A DNA stretch of 64,000 bases from Pseudobutyrivibrio ruminis CF1b (GCF_000424005.1 NZ_AUJB01000008.1:1-64000), one strand, 5' to 3'; shown: positions 8,535 through 17,729, counted from the stretch's first letter. The notes: generated by a model from the sequence alone, not told the origin. A program made the numbers and translations.

Positions 8535-8560
8535 GGGGTCCTTCGGGACCCCGATTTTAA
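8535..8560 (+). terminator. Intrinsic terminator after flagellin 3
   Basis: A 7-bp GC-rich stem GGGGTCC / GGACCCC closed by a UUCG tetraloop, then GATTTTAATTT. Confidence 0.9.
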
Positions 8561-8561
8561 T

Positions 8562-8590
8562 TTGCAAAAATGATATTAAACTTATATAAT
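8562..8590 (+). promoter_or_regulatory. Sigma-A promoter of apt
   Basis: TTGCAA, a 17-base spacer and TATAAT, directly after the flagellin 3 terminator and about 90 bases before apt. Confidence 0.7.
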
Positions 8591-8678
8591 TGATAAGGAT
8601 AATATCTTTTTATCCGACTGTGTTTTTATCATTCCAGAGGGGAAAAATTAGGGTAAATCGCACTAGAAGGAGTTTTAA

Positions 8679-9203
8679 ATGAAAAAAGTAGAAGACTACG
8701 TAAGAACTATTCCGGATTTTCCAGAACCAGGTATTATGTTTAGAGATGTCACAACAGTTCTTCAGGATGCTGAGGGCTTCAAGCTCGCCATCGATGAGAT
8801 GAAGAAGCTTCTTGATGGAGTTGATTTTGACGTTATAGCAGGAGCTGAGAGCCGTGGATTCATCTTCGGCGCACCACTTGCTTATGCAATGGGCAAGCCA
8901 TTTGTGCTCATCCGCAAGAAGGGTAAGCTCCCATGTGAGACAGTTGAGAAGTCTTATGACCTCGAGTACGGTTCAGCTACTATCGAGATGCATAAGGATT
9001 CAGTTAAGCCAGGACAGAAGGTTGTTGTAGTTGACGACCTTATCGCTACAGGCGGTACTATCGAGGCTGCTTGCGAGCTTATCGAGGAGCTTGGTGGCGA
9101 AATCGCCAAGGTTGTATTCCTTATGGAGCTTGCTGGACTTAACGGACGCGAGAAGCTTGCAAAGTATGATGTAGCTTCTGTCGTTACATACGAAGGAAAG
9201 TAA
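8679..9203 (+). CDS. apt: Adenine phosphoribosyltransferase
   Basis: Purine salvage enzyme that makes AMP from adenine and PRPP in the cytosol. The 174 residues match the family's usual length. The N-terminal IPDFPEPGIMFRDVTTVL hood segment and the PRPP-binding loop VVVVDDLIATGGT (about residues 112-124) are diagnostic. The start follows AGAAGGAG at good spacing. The gene has its own promoter and terminator and is not in an evident purine operon. Confidence 0.96.
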   Translation: MKKVEDYVRTIPDFPEPGIMFRDVTTVLQDAEGFKLAIDEMKKLLDGVDFDVIAGAESRGFIFGAPLAYAMGKPFVLIRKKGKLPCETVEKSYDLEYGSATIEMHKDSVKPGQKVVVVDDLIATGGTIEAACELIEELGGEIAKVVFLMELAGLNGREKLAKYDVASVVTYEGK

Positions 9204-9208
9204 TATGT

Positions 9209-9241
9209 TCCCTCCTCTTGTATTAAGGGGAGGGATTTTTT
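9209..9241 (+). terminator. Intrinsic terminator after apt
   Basis: An 11-bp stem TCCCTCCTCTT / AAGGGGAGGGA with one G-U pair and a GTATT loop, followed by six T residues. Confidence 0.88.
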
Positions 9242-9252
9242 ATTATTAAAGT

Positions 9253-9927
9253 ATGAATTTAAATCAGATAGCACATATAAACACAGGATTTACACAAAAG
9301 TTTGGTATACCTAGACAAAGTGGATTAGTTGGTGAAATAGGCCACATCATCTTCGAACCTGAATTCAGAAATCCCACATTTATCGATGGCATCACGGATT
9401 ACGATTATCTGTGGCTCATCTGGGGATTTTCAAAGAATAAGCCCTTAGAGGGAGGCACCGTTCGCCCACCTCGTTTGGGTGGTCAGAAGCACATGGGTGT
9501 ATTTGCCACCAGAGCGCCATTCAGGCCCAATAATATCGGTCTTTCTTCCGTGGAACTGTTGGAGGTGCAGGACACAGAAGAGTACGGACAGGTCCTAGTG
9601 GTAAAGGGTGTGGATATGCTGGATGGCACACCAATCTACGACATCAAACCTTACATTCCTTATGCAGATGCTCATCCCGATGCCAGGGGAGGTTTTACAG
9701 ATGAGCTTTCAAAGGGGGCACAGGTAAGGGTATATTTTCCAGAGAAACTTTTACAGAAGCTTCCAGAGGAAATCAGAGAATCAGCGGTGGAGGTCTTAGG
9801 ACAGGATCCAAGAGCTGGTTACGACCGTAGCAAGCAGCGTGATTTCAGGCTTGCATATCACGGGTATGATATAGTATTTTTAGGTAAAGATGGGGAAATA
9901 ACAGTTACTGATGTATTGAAAATTTGA
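9253..9927 (+). CDS. trmO: TrmO-type tRNA t6A37 methyltransferase
   Basis: TsaA/TrmO family beta-barrel protein of 224 residues, which N-methylates t6A at position 37 of certain tRNAs with S-adenosylmethionine. Diagnostic segments are DYDYLWLIWGF and RPPRLGGQKHMGVFATRAPFRPNNIGLSSVEL (about residues 74-105, here broken by one variable site). The length is that of the family. The ATG lies only 11 bases after the run of T residues of the apt terminator and has no visible ribosome site, so expression may depend on read-through or on an unrecognised start. The next gene begins 23 bases downstream and is probably co-transcribed. Confidence 0.88.
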   Translation: MNLNQIAHINTGFTQKFGIPRQSGLVGEIGHIIFEPEFRNPTFIDGITDYDYLWLIWGFSKNKPLEGGTVRPPRLGGQKHMGVFATRAPFRPNNIGLSSVELLEVQDTEEYGQVLVVKGVDMLDGTPIYDIKPYIPYADAHPDARGGFTDELSKGAQVRVYFPEKLLQKLPEEIRESAVEVLGQDPRAGYDRSKQRDFRLAYHGYDIVFLGKDGEITVTDVLKI

Positions 9928-9950
9928 TTCAAATTAAGGAGGGGCTCATT

Positions 9951-10523
9951 ATGTATGACTATATTGCCATTGAACGTACCTACGGTAGTGGTGGACACAA
10001 GATTGCTGAACAGCTTGCAAAGCGACTGAATTATCGCTTGTACGACCGCAGCGTAGTAGTTGAAACCTGTAAACGTATGGGACTGGATTATGATGTGGTT
10101 TCTACAATGGATGAGCAGAATCCTGTTAAGACATTCTTCAATGCTCCTGGTGATAATCCATCTATGGAGGAGAAGATTTATAATACTCAGGTGTCTATCA
10201 TTAAAGAGGCAGCTGAGCAGCCAGGTTGTATTTTCGTGGGCCGTGGCGCCAGTGAACTTTTAAAGGACAAGAAGGTCCTTAAGGTATTTATCACAGCAGG
10301 CGATGGCTATCGCCGTGGCCGTGCTAAGGATGTAGAGAAAATCGAAGAGAGCAAAATCGACGAGACTATGAAGAAGTTCGACAAGAAGCGTGAGAAATTC
10401 TTCACCACTCACTGCCCAGGCGCTAAGTGGGGCTCTATCGAGTACTTCGATTTAATCATCGATTCAGAGCATATCTCTGAGGAAGGTGCAGTTGCAATGC
10501 TTGAGGCACTTGCAAAGGCATAG
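9951..10523 (+). CDS. Cytidylate-kinase-like protein
   Basis: Protein of 190 residues of the cytidylate-kinase-like family (PF13189 type). The N-terminal segment IAIERTYGSGGHKIAEQLAKRL is a modified P-loop typical of these proteins, which in clostridia often stand beside regulators or transporters and have no proven substrate. It carries VGRGASELL in the middle, another family hallmark. The strong AAGGAGGGG box 9 bases before 9951 decides this start over a TTG 27 bases upstream that overlaps trmO. It is followed by a terminator. True CMP kinase activity is not established. Confidence 0.82.
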   Translation: MYDYIAIERTYGSGGHKIAEQLAKRLNYRLYDRSVVVETCKRMGLDYDVVSTMDEQNPVKTFFNAPGDNPSMEEKIYNTQVSIIKEAAEQPGCIFVGRGASELLKDKKVLKVFITAGDGYRRGRAKDVEKIEESKIDETMKKFDKKREKFFTTHCPGAKWGSIEYFDLIIDSEHISEEGAVAMLEALAKA

Positions 10524-10584
10524 GATTTTTATAAAAAATACCTCATTTTTATATAAAAAACTAAATTTTTCGCTTAATATTTAA

Positions 10585-10622
10585 CCCGTCAGGTATTGAA
10601 TTACCTGGCGGGATTTTTTATA
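10585..10622 (+). terminator. Intrinsic terminator after the cytidylate-kinase-like gene
   Basis: An 11-bp stem CCCGTCAGGTA / TACCTGGCGGG with one G-U pair, then ATTTTTTATAG. Confidence 0.88.
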
Positions 10623-10664
10623 GTAAATACAGGTACGAAAACGTTTAAGGGGGAATAAACTCAA

Positions 10665-12305
10665 ATGAAGAAAATATTCGTAAATCAGGTAGGTTTTTTA
10701 CCTTCAGAGGCTAAGAAGGCTGTTTTGAATTTTGATACGCCAGAGTTCAAGCTTGTTGACGCTGTTGGCAACTGCGTATTTGAGGGCAAGACAAGTCATT
10801 TTGGGACTGATGAGATTTCCGGTGAAGACACTTTTGTAGCGGACTTTAGTGGCTTCAGTGGACAGGGAAAATACAAAGTAGAGGCAGGCTCAAAGGAAAG
10901 CGTCACCTTTGCTATCGGAGATAATGTTTATGACAAGCTCATGCATGATATCTGCAAGTGTTTCTATTATCTCCGTTGCGGCGATGCTCTTGATAAAAAG
11001 TATGCAGGAGAGTACTATCACGAGCCTTGCCATCTTACAAAGGCAACAGTGTACGGAGAGGACGTTGAGCCTGTTGATGTGACAGGTGGTTGGCACGACG
11101 CTGGTGATTACGGACGCTATTCTACAGCAGGTGCAGTAGCGGTAGCTCATCTTTTATATGGAGTGCGTTTTTTCAAAAATCTTCTTGATGTGAAGTTTGA
11201 GATTCCAGAGGAGAAGTGTGAAAAAGGCACATTGCCAAATATCCTTGCTGAGGTAAAGGTGGAGCTGGATTTCCTTATGAAGATGCAGCGCGAGAACGGT
11301 TCTGTTTGGCACAAGGTTACCACATTCAGCCATGCACCATTTATCATGCCTGAGGAGGATAAGTCAGAGCTTTTCTTATTCAGCGTGTCTTCTCTTGCAA
11401 CTGCTGATATTGCAGCAGTATTTGCACTTGCTTATACAATCTATAAGGATTATGATAAGGCTTATGCTGATTTGCTGATGGAGCGGGCATTAAAAGCTTA
11501 TGCCTGGCTTGAGGCAAATCCACAGGCTACATTATTCAAAAATGCCGAAGGCTCTAACACTGGCGAGTACCCTGAAAATGAGGACAACTCTAACAGATTC
11601 TGGGCTGCAGCAGCATTATTTGAAGCTACCGGAGAAAAGAAATATTATGATGAGGCTCTCAAGCAGAAGCCTCTCATTGAAGCTTACGACAAGAGCGATG
11701 CCTTCAAGGAATACACAGGAAATGTGTTCACATGCCTTGGATGGGGCGATGTGGCAGGGCTTGGTTCATTGTCACTTATTCTTAAGGATGACGGCAGTGA
11801 GCTTTGCACATTTGTAAAGGATGCCTTTTTAGGTGAGGCAGACCGTCTCTGCAAAAACGCTGAGACCAACGGTTTTGGCCTTTGCATGCTGAAAGAGAAT
11901 TTCATCTGGGGAAGCAACATGGAGCTTTTGAAGTATCTTATGGTGCTTACTACAGCAAATGTTCTTAAGCCACAGGAGAAATTCGTAAATACGATTACAG
12001 CAGGATTGGATTACCTTCTTGGCTGTAACAGCGTGGACGTAAGCTACGTTACTGGAAATGGAGAGAAATCATATAAGAATCCACATCTTCGCCCAACAGC
12101 GGTAGATGACATTGAGGAGCCATGGCCAGGACTTGTTTCCGGCGGACCGAACACAGGTCTTCAGGACGAGCAGGCTCAGACACTTCCAAAGGACACAGCA
12201 CCAATGAAGTGCTACCTTGATCACGTGGATTGCTATTCTCTCAACGAAATCACAATCTACTGGAATTCACCACTGGTATTTGTGATGGCGGGATTACTAA
12301 AGTAA
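10665..12305 (+). CDS. Cytosolic GH9 glycoside hydrolase
   Basis: Family 9 glycosidase of 546 residues, an inverting beta-1,4-glucanase type enzyme. Residues 1-85 form the Ig-like CelD_N domain (KKIFVNQVGFLP at the start). The (alpha/alpha)6 catalytic domain follows, with WHDAGDYGRY holding the base aspartates D145 and D148 and SLNEITIYWNSP holding the acid glutamate E528. There is no signal peptide and no carbohydrate-binding or dockerin module, so it should act inside the cell on imported cellodextrins or other beta-glucan oligosaccharides. The start follows GGGGGAAT. It has its own terminators on both sides. The exact substrate cannot be read from sequence. Confidence 0.92.
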   Translation: MKKIFVNQVGFLPSEAKKAVLNFDTPEFKLVDAVGNCVFEGKTSHFGTDEISGEDTFVADFSGFSGQGKYKVEAGSKESVTFAIGDNVYDKLMHDICKCFYYLRCGDALDKKYAGEYYHEPCHLTKATVYGEDVEPVDVTGGWHDAGDYGRYSTAGAVAVAHLLYGVRFFKNLLDVKFEIPEEKCEKGTLPNILAEVKVELDFLMKMQRENGSVWHKVTTFSHAPFIMPEEDKSELFLFSVSSLATADIAAVFALAYTIYKDYDKAYADLLMERALKAYAWLEANPQATLFKNAEGSNTGEYPENEDNSNRFWAAAALFEATGEKKYYDEALKQKPLIEAYDKSDAFKEYTGNVFTCLGWGDVAGLGSLSLILKDDGSELCTFVKDAFLGEADRLCKNAETNGFGLCMLKENFIWGSNMELLKYLMVLTTANVLKPQEKFVNTITAGLDYLLGCNSVDVSYVTGNGEKSYKNPHLRPTAVDDIEEPWPGLVSGGPNTGLQDEQAQTLPKDTAPMKCYLDHVDCYSLNEITIYWNSPLVFVMAGLLK

Positions 12306-12329
12306 TTCTTTATATTAAGTTAAATAGTA

Positions 12330-12360
12330 GGAGCTTGCTTGTAGGCAGGCTCCTTTTTTT
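12330..12360 (+). terminator. Intrinsic terminator after the GH9 gene
   Basis: A 9-bp stem GGAGCTTGC / GCAGGCTCC with one G-U pair and a TTGTAG loop, followed by seven T residues. Confidence 0.9.
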
Positions 12361-12436
12361 GGACAATTTTACCTGTGTTTAGGGGTGTAAAATGAGGCTT
12401 AGATTTTCAGTAGTTTATCATGGAAGGAATTAGTGT

Positions 12437-13249
12437 ATGAATTATTCTGTAATAGCCCTTGATTTAGATGGCACACTTTTAAATAGCAAAAAGGAAATTA
12501 GCAAACGTAATAAAGAGACTATTATGAAGGCCGCAAAGGCGGGAGCAAAAATCGTGCTTGCTTCTGGTCGCCCTGTTCCAGGGGTCAGAAAAATCGCCCA
12601 GGCTCTTCATTTGGAAGAGGTAGGCGGATACATGCTTGCCTATAATGGCGGTATGATTATGGATTGTAAGACTGGGGAGGTGCTCCGTCGCGAGACAGTT
12701 CCTACTGAGTTTTACCATACAATCGTGCATATTGCTCACAAATATGGTGTGACACCACTTACCTACGATAGTGAGGGAATCATCACAGACAATGCTGATC
12801 ATGAGTATGTGCAGCTGGAGGCAAAGATTAACAACATCCCAGTGAAAGAGGTATTTCATCTTAATGAAGTGGCTGCACTTGATCCACCTGTAAAGTTTTT
12901 AATGGTAGGAGACCACAAGGTCTTGCGTCAGGCCGAGGCCGAGCTTAATGAGAAATTAAAGGGCGAAGTAGAGGTATTTTTCTCAGAGCCATTTTTCCTT
13001 GAGATTACTCCAAGGGGCATCGAAAAGGCATCATCTCTGGAGCTTCTTTTAAGCAGTATTGGCATGGAGCGCAAGCATCTTATGGCATGTGGCGACGGTT
13101 TCAATGACATCCCTATGATGCGTTATGCAGGTCTTGCAGTTGCCATGGAAAATGCCCAGGATGAGACAAAGGAATGGGCAGATTACATTGCTCCTCTCAA
13201 TGATAAAGACGGTGTTGCTGTGGCTATTGAAAAATTCGTGTTGACATAA
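12437..13249 (+). CDS. Cof-type HAD-superfamily phosphatase
   Basis: Haloacid-dehalogenase hydrolase of 270 residues, Cof/YidA group, which dephosphorylates sugar phosphates or small cofactors in the cytosol. Motif I is ALDLDGTLLNS (residues 7-17), motif II includes LASGRP, motif III uses the lysine of GIEKASSL, and motif IV is CGDGFNDIPMM (about 214-224). The large C2-type cap lies between. Substrate not predictable. It is a single gene preceded by GGAAGGA. Confidence 0.93.
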   Translation: MNYSVIALDLDGTLLNSKKEISKRNKETIMKAAKAGAKIVLASGRPVPGVRKIAQALHLEEVGGYMLAYNGGMIMDCKTGEVLRRETVPTEFYHTIVHIAHKYGVTPLTYDSEGIITDNADHEYVQLEAKINNIPVKEVFHLNEVAALDPPVKFLMVGDHKVLRQAEAELNEKLKGEVEVFFSEPFFLEITPRGIEKASSLELLLSSIGMERKHLMACGDGFNDIPMMRYAGLAVAMENAQDETKEWADYIAPLNDKDGVAVAIEKFVLT

Positions 13250-13319
13250 AATGTCCATAGTGTTATAACTGTATTACTACATTTAATACAGCTAACACAG
13301 AGAGCAAGGAGATTTTGAG

Positions 13320-13910
13320 ATGAAAAAGAGATTTTTAGTAATTATTATGGCAATGACAATGGGCTTATCCATGGTAGCCTGTGGCCAGAAGAATGATGAT
13401 TTCTACAATACAACTAGTGACTGCGGTGTTTGTTTAGATTGCGATGATGACGGTGAAGTTGATGACGGTTTAGCATCAGAGAATCCTCGTGAGGATACAT
13501 CTGTTTCCAGCGAAGTATATGAGATTAATGTTTCTTTAATGGATGATGCTGAGGAAGTATTCAAGACTCTTACAGATAACTGGGGTGATCCATATATTGA
13601 GGATTCTGGTGATTACAAGATAGCAACTTTCGATACTCTTAAGATTACATATTCTGAAGTTGATGGTAAGAAGGAGCTTATAGAGTTTGATGTATACTCT
13701 GACTGCTATAAGACAAACAAGGGCATCACAATTGCTTCTACACAGGACGATATAAGAGCAGCATACGGTGAGCCATTATGCGAGTACGATGATGGCGATG
13801 AGCACTATATGAACTATTTCTATAAGGATGGCTTCAGCATCTACTTTACAACTTCTTCTAAGGCTGGTGATGCAGTAACAATGTACCAGATCGTAAAGGG
13901 AAGAGGCTAA
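13320..13910 (+). CDS. Small lipoprotein of unknown function
   Basis: A 196-residue protein with a type II signal sequence: KKR, a hydrophobic core, and a lipobox ending MVAC with the lipidated cysteine at 21. A short Cys/Asp-rich linker (SDCGVCLDCDDDGEVDDG) follows. The rest is a soluble acidic domain with two similar halves (DNWGDPYIEDSGDYKIATFDTLKITYS and AAYGEPLCEYDDGDEHYMNYFYKDGFSIYF), the pattern of a small repeated surface fold. It would sit on the outer face of the membrane. I do not recognise a family. Confidence 0.78.
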   Translation: MKKRFLVIIMAMTMGLSMVACGQKNDDFYNTTSDCGVCLDCDDDGEVDDGLASENPREDTSVSSEVYEINVSLMDDAEEVFKTLTDNWGDPYIEDSGDYKIATFDTLKITYSEVDGKKELIEFDVYSDCYKTNKGITIASTQDDIRAAYGEPLCEYDDGDEHYMNYFYKDGFSIYFTTSSKAGDAVTMYQIVKGRG

Positions 13911-13949
13911 TAGTATTTTAGACTTAAATAAATAAAATTTTTACAAATC

Positions 13950-13996
13950 AGCCCTAACATGGTAAGATATAACTTGCCTTGATAGGGCTATTTTTA
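13950..13996 (+). terminator. Weak terminator after the lipoprotein gene
   Basis: AGCCCTA and TAGGGCT arms with a large, partly pairing loop, followed by ATTTTTATG. Confidence 0.55.
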
Positions 13997-14035
13997 TGTA
14001 TGTAAATATTTAATGTATAGATAAGGAGATATATT

Positions 14036-15136
14036 ATGCGTTTAGGCATTGTCGGCTTACCAAACGTTGGTAAGAGTACACTTTTCAATTCACTTACAAA
14101 GGCTGGGGCTCTTGCAGCAAACTATCCATTTGCTACAATCGACCCAAATGTTGGTATTGTTTCAGTACCTGATAAGCGTCTTGATGCACTTACAAAGATG
14201 TACAACTCTAAGAAGACAGTTCCTGCTACTATCGAGTTTGTTGATATTGCAGGTCTTGTAAAGGGTGCGTCAAAGGGTGAAGGTCTTGGAAACCAGTTTC
14301 TTGCAAATATCCGTGAGGTAGATGCTATCGTTCACGTTGTACGTTGCTTCGAGGATGCAAACGTAGTTCACGTTGATGGTTCTATCGATTCACTCCGTGA
14401 TATCGAGACAATCAACCTTGAGCTTCTTTTCTCTGATATGGAGGTTATGGAGCGTCGTTATTCTAAGACAGAGCGATCTGCTCGTATGGACAAGACACTT
14501 CAGAAGGAAGCTGCTATGCAGAAGCGTCTTCTTGAGCATATGGAAGCTGGCAATATGGCTAAGACTTTCGAGCTCAACGATGAGGATGAGGAAGGTTACT
14601 TCAAGGAGTACAACCTTCTTACAGCTAAGCCAGTAATCTATGCGGCAAACGTAGAGGATGAGGATCTTGCAGACGACGGCGCTAACAATAAAAATGTTCA
14701 GGCTGTTCGTGAGTATGCTGCAAAGGAAGGCTCTGAGGTATTCGTTATCTCAGCTCAGATTGAGCAGGAGATTTCAGAGCTTGAGTCAGATGAGGAGAAG
14801 CAGGAGTTCCTTGAGGCTATGGGTCTTTCAGAGTCTGGTCTTGATAAGCTCATCACTGCATCTTACAGACTTCTTGGTCTTATCTCTTACCTTACATCAG
14901 GAGAGGACGAGACACGTGCTTGGACAATCAAGAAGGGTACAAAGGCTCCACAGGCAGCTGGAAAGATTCACACTGACTTCGAGCGTGGATTCATCAAGGC
15001 TGAGGTTGTCAGCTATGATGCCCTTATGGAGAATGGCTCAATGACAGCAGCTAAGGAAAAGGGCCTTGTTCGTATGGAAGGTAAGGATTACGTTGTAGCA
15101 GATGGCGATGTAATTACATTCAGATTCAACGTTTAA
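14036..15136 (+). CDS. ychF: Redox-regulated ATPase/GTPase YchF
   Basis: Universal Obg-related P-loop protein of 366 residues, which binds ribosomes and hydrolyses ATP in preference to GTP. G1 is GLPNVGKSTLFNSLTK (residues 6-21), G3 is DIAGLVKGASKGEGLGNQFL, and the C-terminal TGS domain ends DVITFRFNV, as in the family. The length is standard. The start follows AAGGAG. The gene stands alone, followed by a small gene. Confidence 0.96.
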   Translation: MRLGIVGLPNVGKSTLFNSLTKAGALAANYPFATIDPNVGIVSVPDKRLDALTKMYNSKKTVPATIEFVDIAGLVKGASKGEGLGNQFLANIREVDAIVHVVRCFEDANVVHVDGSIDSLRDIETINLELLFSDMEVMERRYSKTERSARMDKTLQKEAAMQKRLLEHMEAGNMAKTFELNDEDEEGYFKEYNLLTAKPVIYAANVEDEDLADDGANNKNVQAVREYAAKEGSEVFVISAQIEQEISELESDEEKQEFLEAMGLSESGLDKLITASYRLLGLISYLTSGEDETRAWTIKKGTKAPQAAGKIHTDFERGFIKAEVVSYDALMENGSMTAAKEKGLVRMEGKDYVVADGDVITFRFNV

Positions 15137-15223
15137 TCCGAGAAATTCACACATTTTTGAATATTATGTATTATTATAAGGATTATAAATAGATTATTTT
15201 ATTTTCCTTTAAAGGAGGTACAT

Positions 15224-15460
15224 ATGAAGCTTACAAATATTAAAGACACAGAAGCATTTTTCAAGGTTATTGATAGCTGCACCGGTACAGTAGAGCTTGT
15301 TACTGGCGAAGGTGACAGATTAAATCTTAAGTCAAAGCTTTCACAGTTTGTATCACTTGCTAATATTTTCCAGGCCGAGGAGAGCATTCCAGAGCTTGAG
15401 CTTATTGCATATGAGCCTGATGACGCTAAGAGATTACTGGAGTTTATGATTAACCAGTAA
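15224..15460 (+). CDS. Small HPr-like domain protein without the phospho-histidine
   Basis: A 78-residue cytosolic protein with the strand-helix pattern of the HPr fold: TGTVELVTGEGDRLNLKSKLSQFVSLANIF, then a final strand and helix with YEPDDAKRLLEFM. The NLKSKLSQ segment matches the KS(I/L) turn of HPr. There is no histidine in the position of HPr His15, so it cannot be a PTS carrier. AAAGGAGGTACAT before the ATG is a strong ribosome site. The HPr assignment is by pattern only. Confidence 0.6.
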   Translation: MKLTNIKDTEAFFKVIDSCTGTVELVTGEGDRLNLKSKLSQFVSLANIFQAEESIPELELIAYEPDDAKRLLEFMINQ

Positions 15461-15479
15461 ACATAATTGAAAACTAACG

Positions 15480-15510
15480 GGGGCCACGCTTTATTTGTGG
15501 CCCCTTATTC
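15480..15510 (+). terminator. Intrinsic terminator after the HPr-like gene
   Basis: An 8-bp stem GGGGCCAC / GTGGCCCC with a 9-base loop, followed by TTATTC. The T run is poor, so read-through into the next gene is possible. Confidence 0.7.
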
Positions 15511-15535
15511 ATGTAATCAGCTAAGGAGCGACATA

Positions 15536-16474
15536 ATGTTAGAGAATCTTATTTTTTGTCTTAATGCAACTGTACCAATTTTCCTTTTGATGGTTTTGGG
15601 AGGAGTATTCAGAGCCACCGGGATTTTCACTGAAGACCTGACAAAGGGTCTGAACAACTTCGTTTTCAAGATAGCTCTTCCTGTCCTTGTTTATAAGGAA
15701 CTGGCCACATCTGATGTTGAAGAGCTGTGGGACACAGGTTTTATCGTATTTTGTTTTGTGGCCACATTTATCTCTATCCTTATTGGTTGGGCATTTTCAT
15801 TTTTAGCCCACGACAAGCGCACCAGAACAGAGTTTATTCAGGGAACCTACAGAAGTAGTGCGGCCCTTTTAGGTGTAGGTATCGCAGTTAATCTATACGG
15901 TACAGCAGGTATGACTCCACTTATGATTATTGGAGCTGTGCCTCTTTATAATGTGGCGGCTGTAATCGTTCTTACACTTGGTCAAAGCGATGGAAAGCTT
16001 ACACCGGCGCTGATCAAAAAGACTGCCATCGGAGTTATTAAGAATCCGATTATTATAGGTATTGCACTTGGAATTATTCGTTCACTTATTCCTGTGCCTA
16101 TCCTTCTTCCAAAGACACTGGAGTCAGTCAGTGCTTTGGCTACACCACTTGGACTTATGGCACTTGGAGCCAGCTTCCAGATGGGGGAGGCCATCAAAAA
16201 ATACAAGCCTACAATTGTGGCTACATTCTTTAAATTGATTGGATTTTGTGCCATCTGGCTGCCAGTGGCAATTGCCCTTGGATATAGTCATGACAAGCTT
16301 GTCGCAGTGCTTATTATGACTGGTTCCCCAACTACAGTTTCATCATTTGTAATGGCTAAAAGTATGGGGTATAATGGAAACGTTTCAGCAGGTATTGTTA
16401 TGCTGACCACCATATTGTCTGCATTCACGCTTACAGTATGGCTTTATATTCTGAGGTCTATGGGCCTTATTTAA
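15536..16474 (+). CDS. AEC-family auxin-efflux-carrier type transporter
   Basis: Integral membrane protein of 312 residues with about ten hydrophobic helices in two halves, the AEC (auxin efflux carrier) layout. Examples are TVPIFLLMVLGGVFRATGIF at the N-terminus and the ALPVLVYKEL segment. Bacterial members export or take up small carboxylates such as malate. The start used here has TAAGGAG 7 bases upstream; an in-frame codon 69 bases earlier lies inside the preceding terminator and is unlikely. pepT follows 13 bases downstream, so the two are probably co-transcribed. Confidence 0.87.
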   Translation: MLENLIFCLNATVPIFLLMVLGGVFRATGIFTEDLTKGLNNFVFKIALPVLVYKELATSDVEELWDTGFIVFCFVATFISILIGWAFSFLAHDKRTRTEFIQGTYRSSAALLGVGIAVNLYGTAGMTPLMIIGAVPLYNVAAVIVLTLGQSDGKLTPALIKKTAIGVIKNPIIIGIALGIIRSLIPVPILLPKTLESVSALATPLGLMALGASFQMGEAIKKYKPTIVATFFKLIGFCAIWLPVAIALGYSHDKLVAVLIMTGSPTTVSSFVMAKSMGYNGNVSAGIVMLTTILSAFTLTVWLYILRSMGLI

Positions 16475-16487
16475 AGGAGAATTAATT

Positions 16488-17705
16488 ATGAGAGCATATG
16501 AAAGATTGCTTAATTATGTAAAAATATACACCACCAGTGACGAGGACAGCACCACTGTTCCTTCAACAGCCCGTCAGTTTGATTTGGCTAAGATTTTGGT
16601 GGAGGAGCTTAAGGAGCTTGGCGTTGCCGATGCACATGTAGATGACAAGTGCTATGTTTACGGCACTATCCCTGCTACAGCAGGCTACGAGGACAAGAAG
16701 GCTATCGGCTTTATTGCCCATATGGATACAGCTCCAGATTTCACAGGAGAGAACGTTAATCCTATAGTTGAAGAAAACTATGGCGGCGAAGATGTTGTTC
16801 TTGGAACATCAGGCAGAGTTATCAAGGTGGCTGATTTCCCACATCTTAAGACATTAAAGGGACGCACCCTTATTCATACAGATGGCACTACACTTCTTGG
16901 TGCCGATGATAAGTCAGGTATCGCAGAGATTATGACTTTTGTAGAGGAGATTCTTTCAGGCAACGAGCCTCACGGCAAGATTTGCATTGCCTTCACTCCA
17001 GATGAGGAGATTGGAGCAGGCGCAGATCATTTTGATGTAGAGGGCTTCGGAGCTGATTTCGCTTACACAGTAGATGGTGGCCAGGAAAATGCAGTTGAGT
17101 ACGAGAACTTCAATGCAGCAGGCGCAGAGGTTAAGTTTAACGGTGTAAACATCCACCCAGGTGATGCAAAGGACATTATGGTTAATGCAGCACTTGTAGC
17201 GATGGAGTTTAACGCACTACTTCCACCTTCAGAGGTGCCATCACAGACAGAGGGCTATCAGGGATTCTTCCATCTTACAGATATGTCAGGTGATGTTGCA
17301 GAGGCTAATCTTTCTTACATCATCCGTGACCACGATGAGGAGAAGTTTGCTTACAAGAAGAAGATTATGGAGCACGCAGCCAATATCATCAATCAGAAGT
17401 ATGGCGAGGGCACATGTGAGCTTACTATAAAGGATCAGTATCAGAATATGCTTGAGATGATCAAGCCACACATGTTCTTAATAGATTATGCATTTGAGGC
17501 CTTAAAGGATGCAGGCGAGAATCCTAAGGCAGTTGCCATCAGAGGTGGCACAGATGGAGCAAGACTTTCATTTATGGGATTGCCTTGTCCAAACCTTGGA
17601 ACAGGTGGATACAACTTCCACGGTCCAATGGAGCATATTACAGCGGAGGGTATGGACACAGTAGTTAAGGTTCTTCAAGGTATCGTAAAGAGATTTGCTC
17701 AGTAG
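16488..17705 (+). CDS. pepT: Peptidase T (tripeptide aminopeptidase)
   Basis: M20 zinc metallopeptidase of 405 residues that removes the N-terminal residue of tripeptides in the cytosol. The metal site is visible as GFIAHMDTAPD (His and the following Asp), HTDGTTLLGADDKSG, and FTPDEEIGAG with the catalytic glutamate. The dimerisation domain lies between about 215 and 320. The length equals the family's. It is probably in an operon with the AEC transporter upstream and the YitT and udk genes downstream, all with short gaps. Confidence 0.96.
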   Translation: MRAYERLLNYVKIYTTSDEDSTTVPSTARQFDLAKILVEELKELGVADAHVDDKCYVYGTIPATAGYEDKKAIGFIAHMDTAPDFTGENVNPIVEENYGGEDVVLGTSGRVIKVADFPHLKTLKGRTLIHTDGTTLLGADDKSGIAEIMTFVEEILSGNEPHGKICIAFTPDEEIGAGADHFDVEGFGADFAYTVDGGQENAVEYENFNAAGAEVKFNGVNIHPGDAKDIMVNAALVAMEFNALLPPSEVPSQTEGYQGFFHLTDMSGDVAEANLSYIIRDHDEEKFAYKKKIMEHAANIINQKYGEGTCELTIKDQYQNMLEMIKPHMFLIDYAFEALKDAGENPKAVAIRGGTDGARLSFMGLPCPNLGTGGYNFHGPMEHITAEGMDTVVKVLQGIVKRFAQ

Positions 17706-17729
17706 TCCAGACGCTAAGGGGGAAGATAA

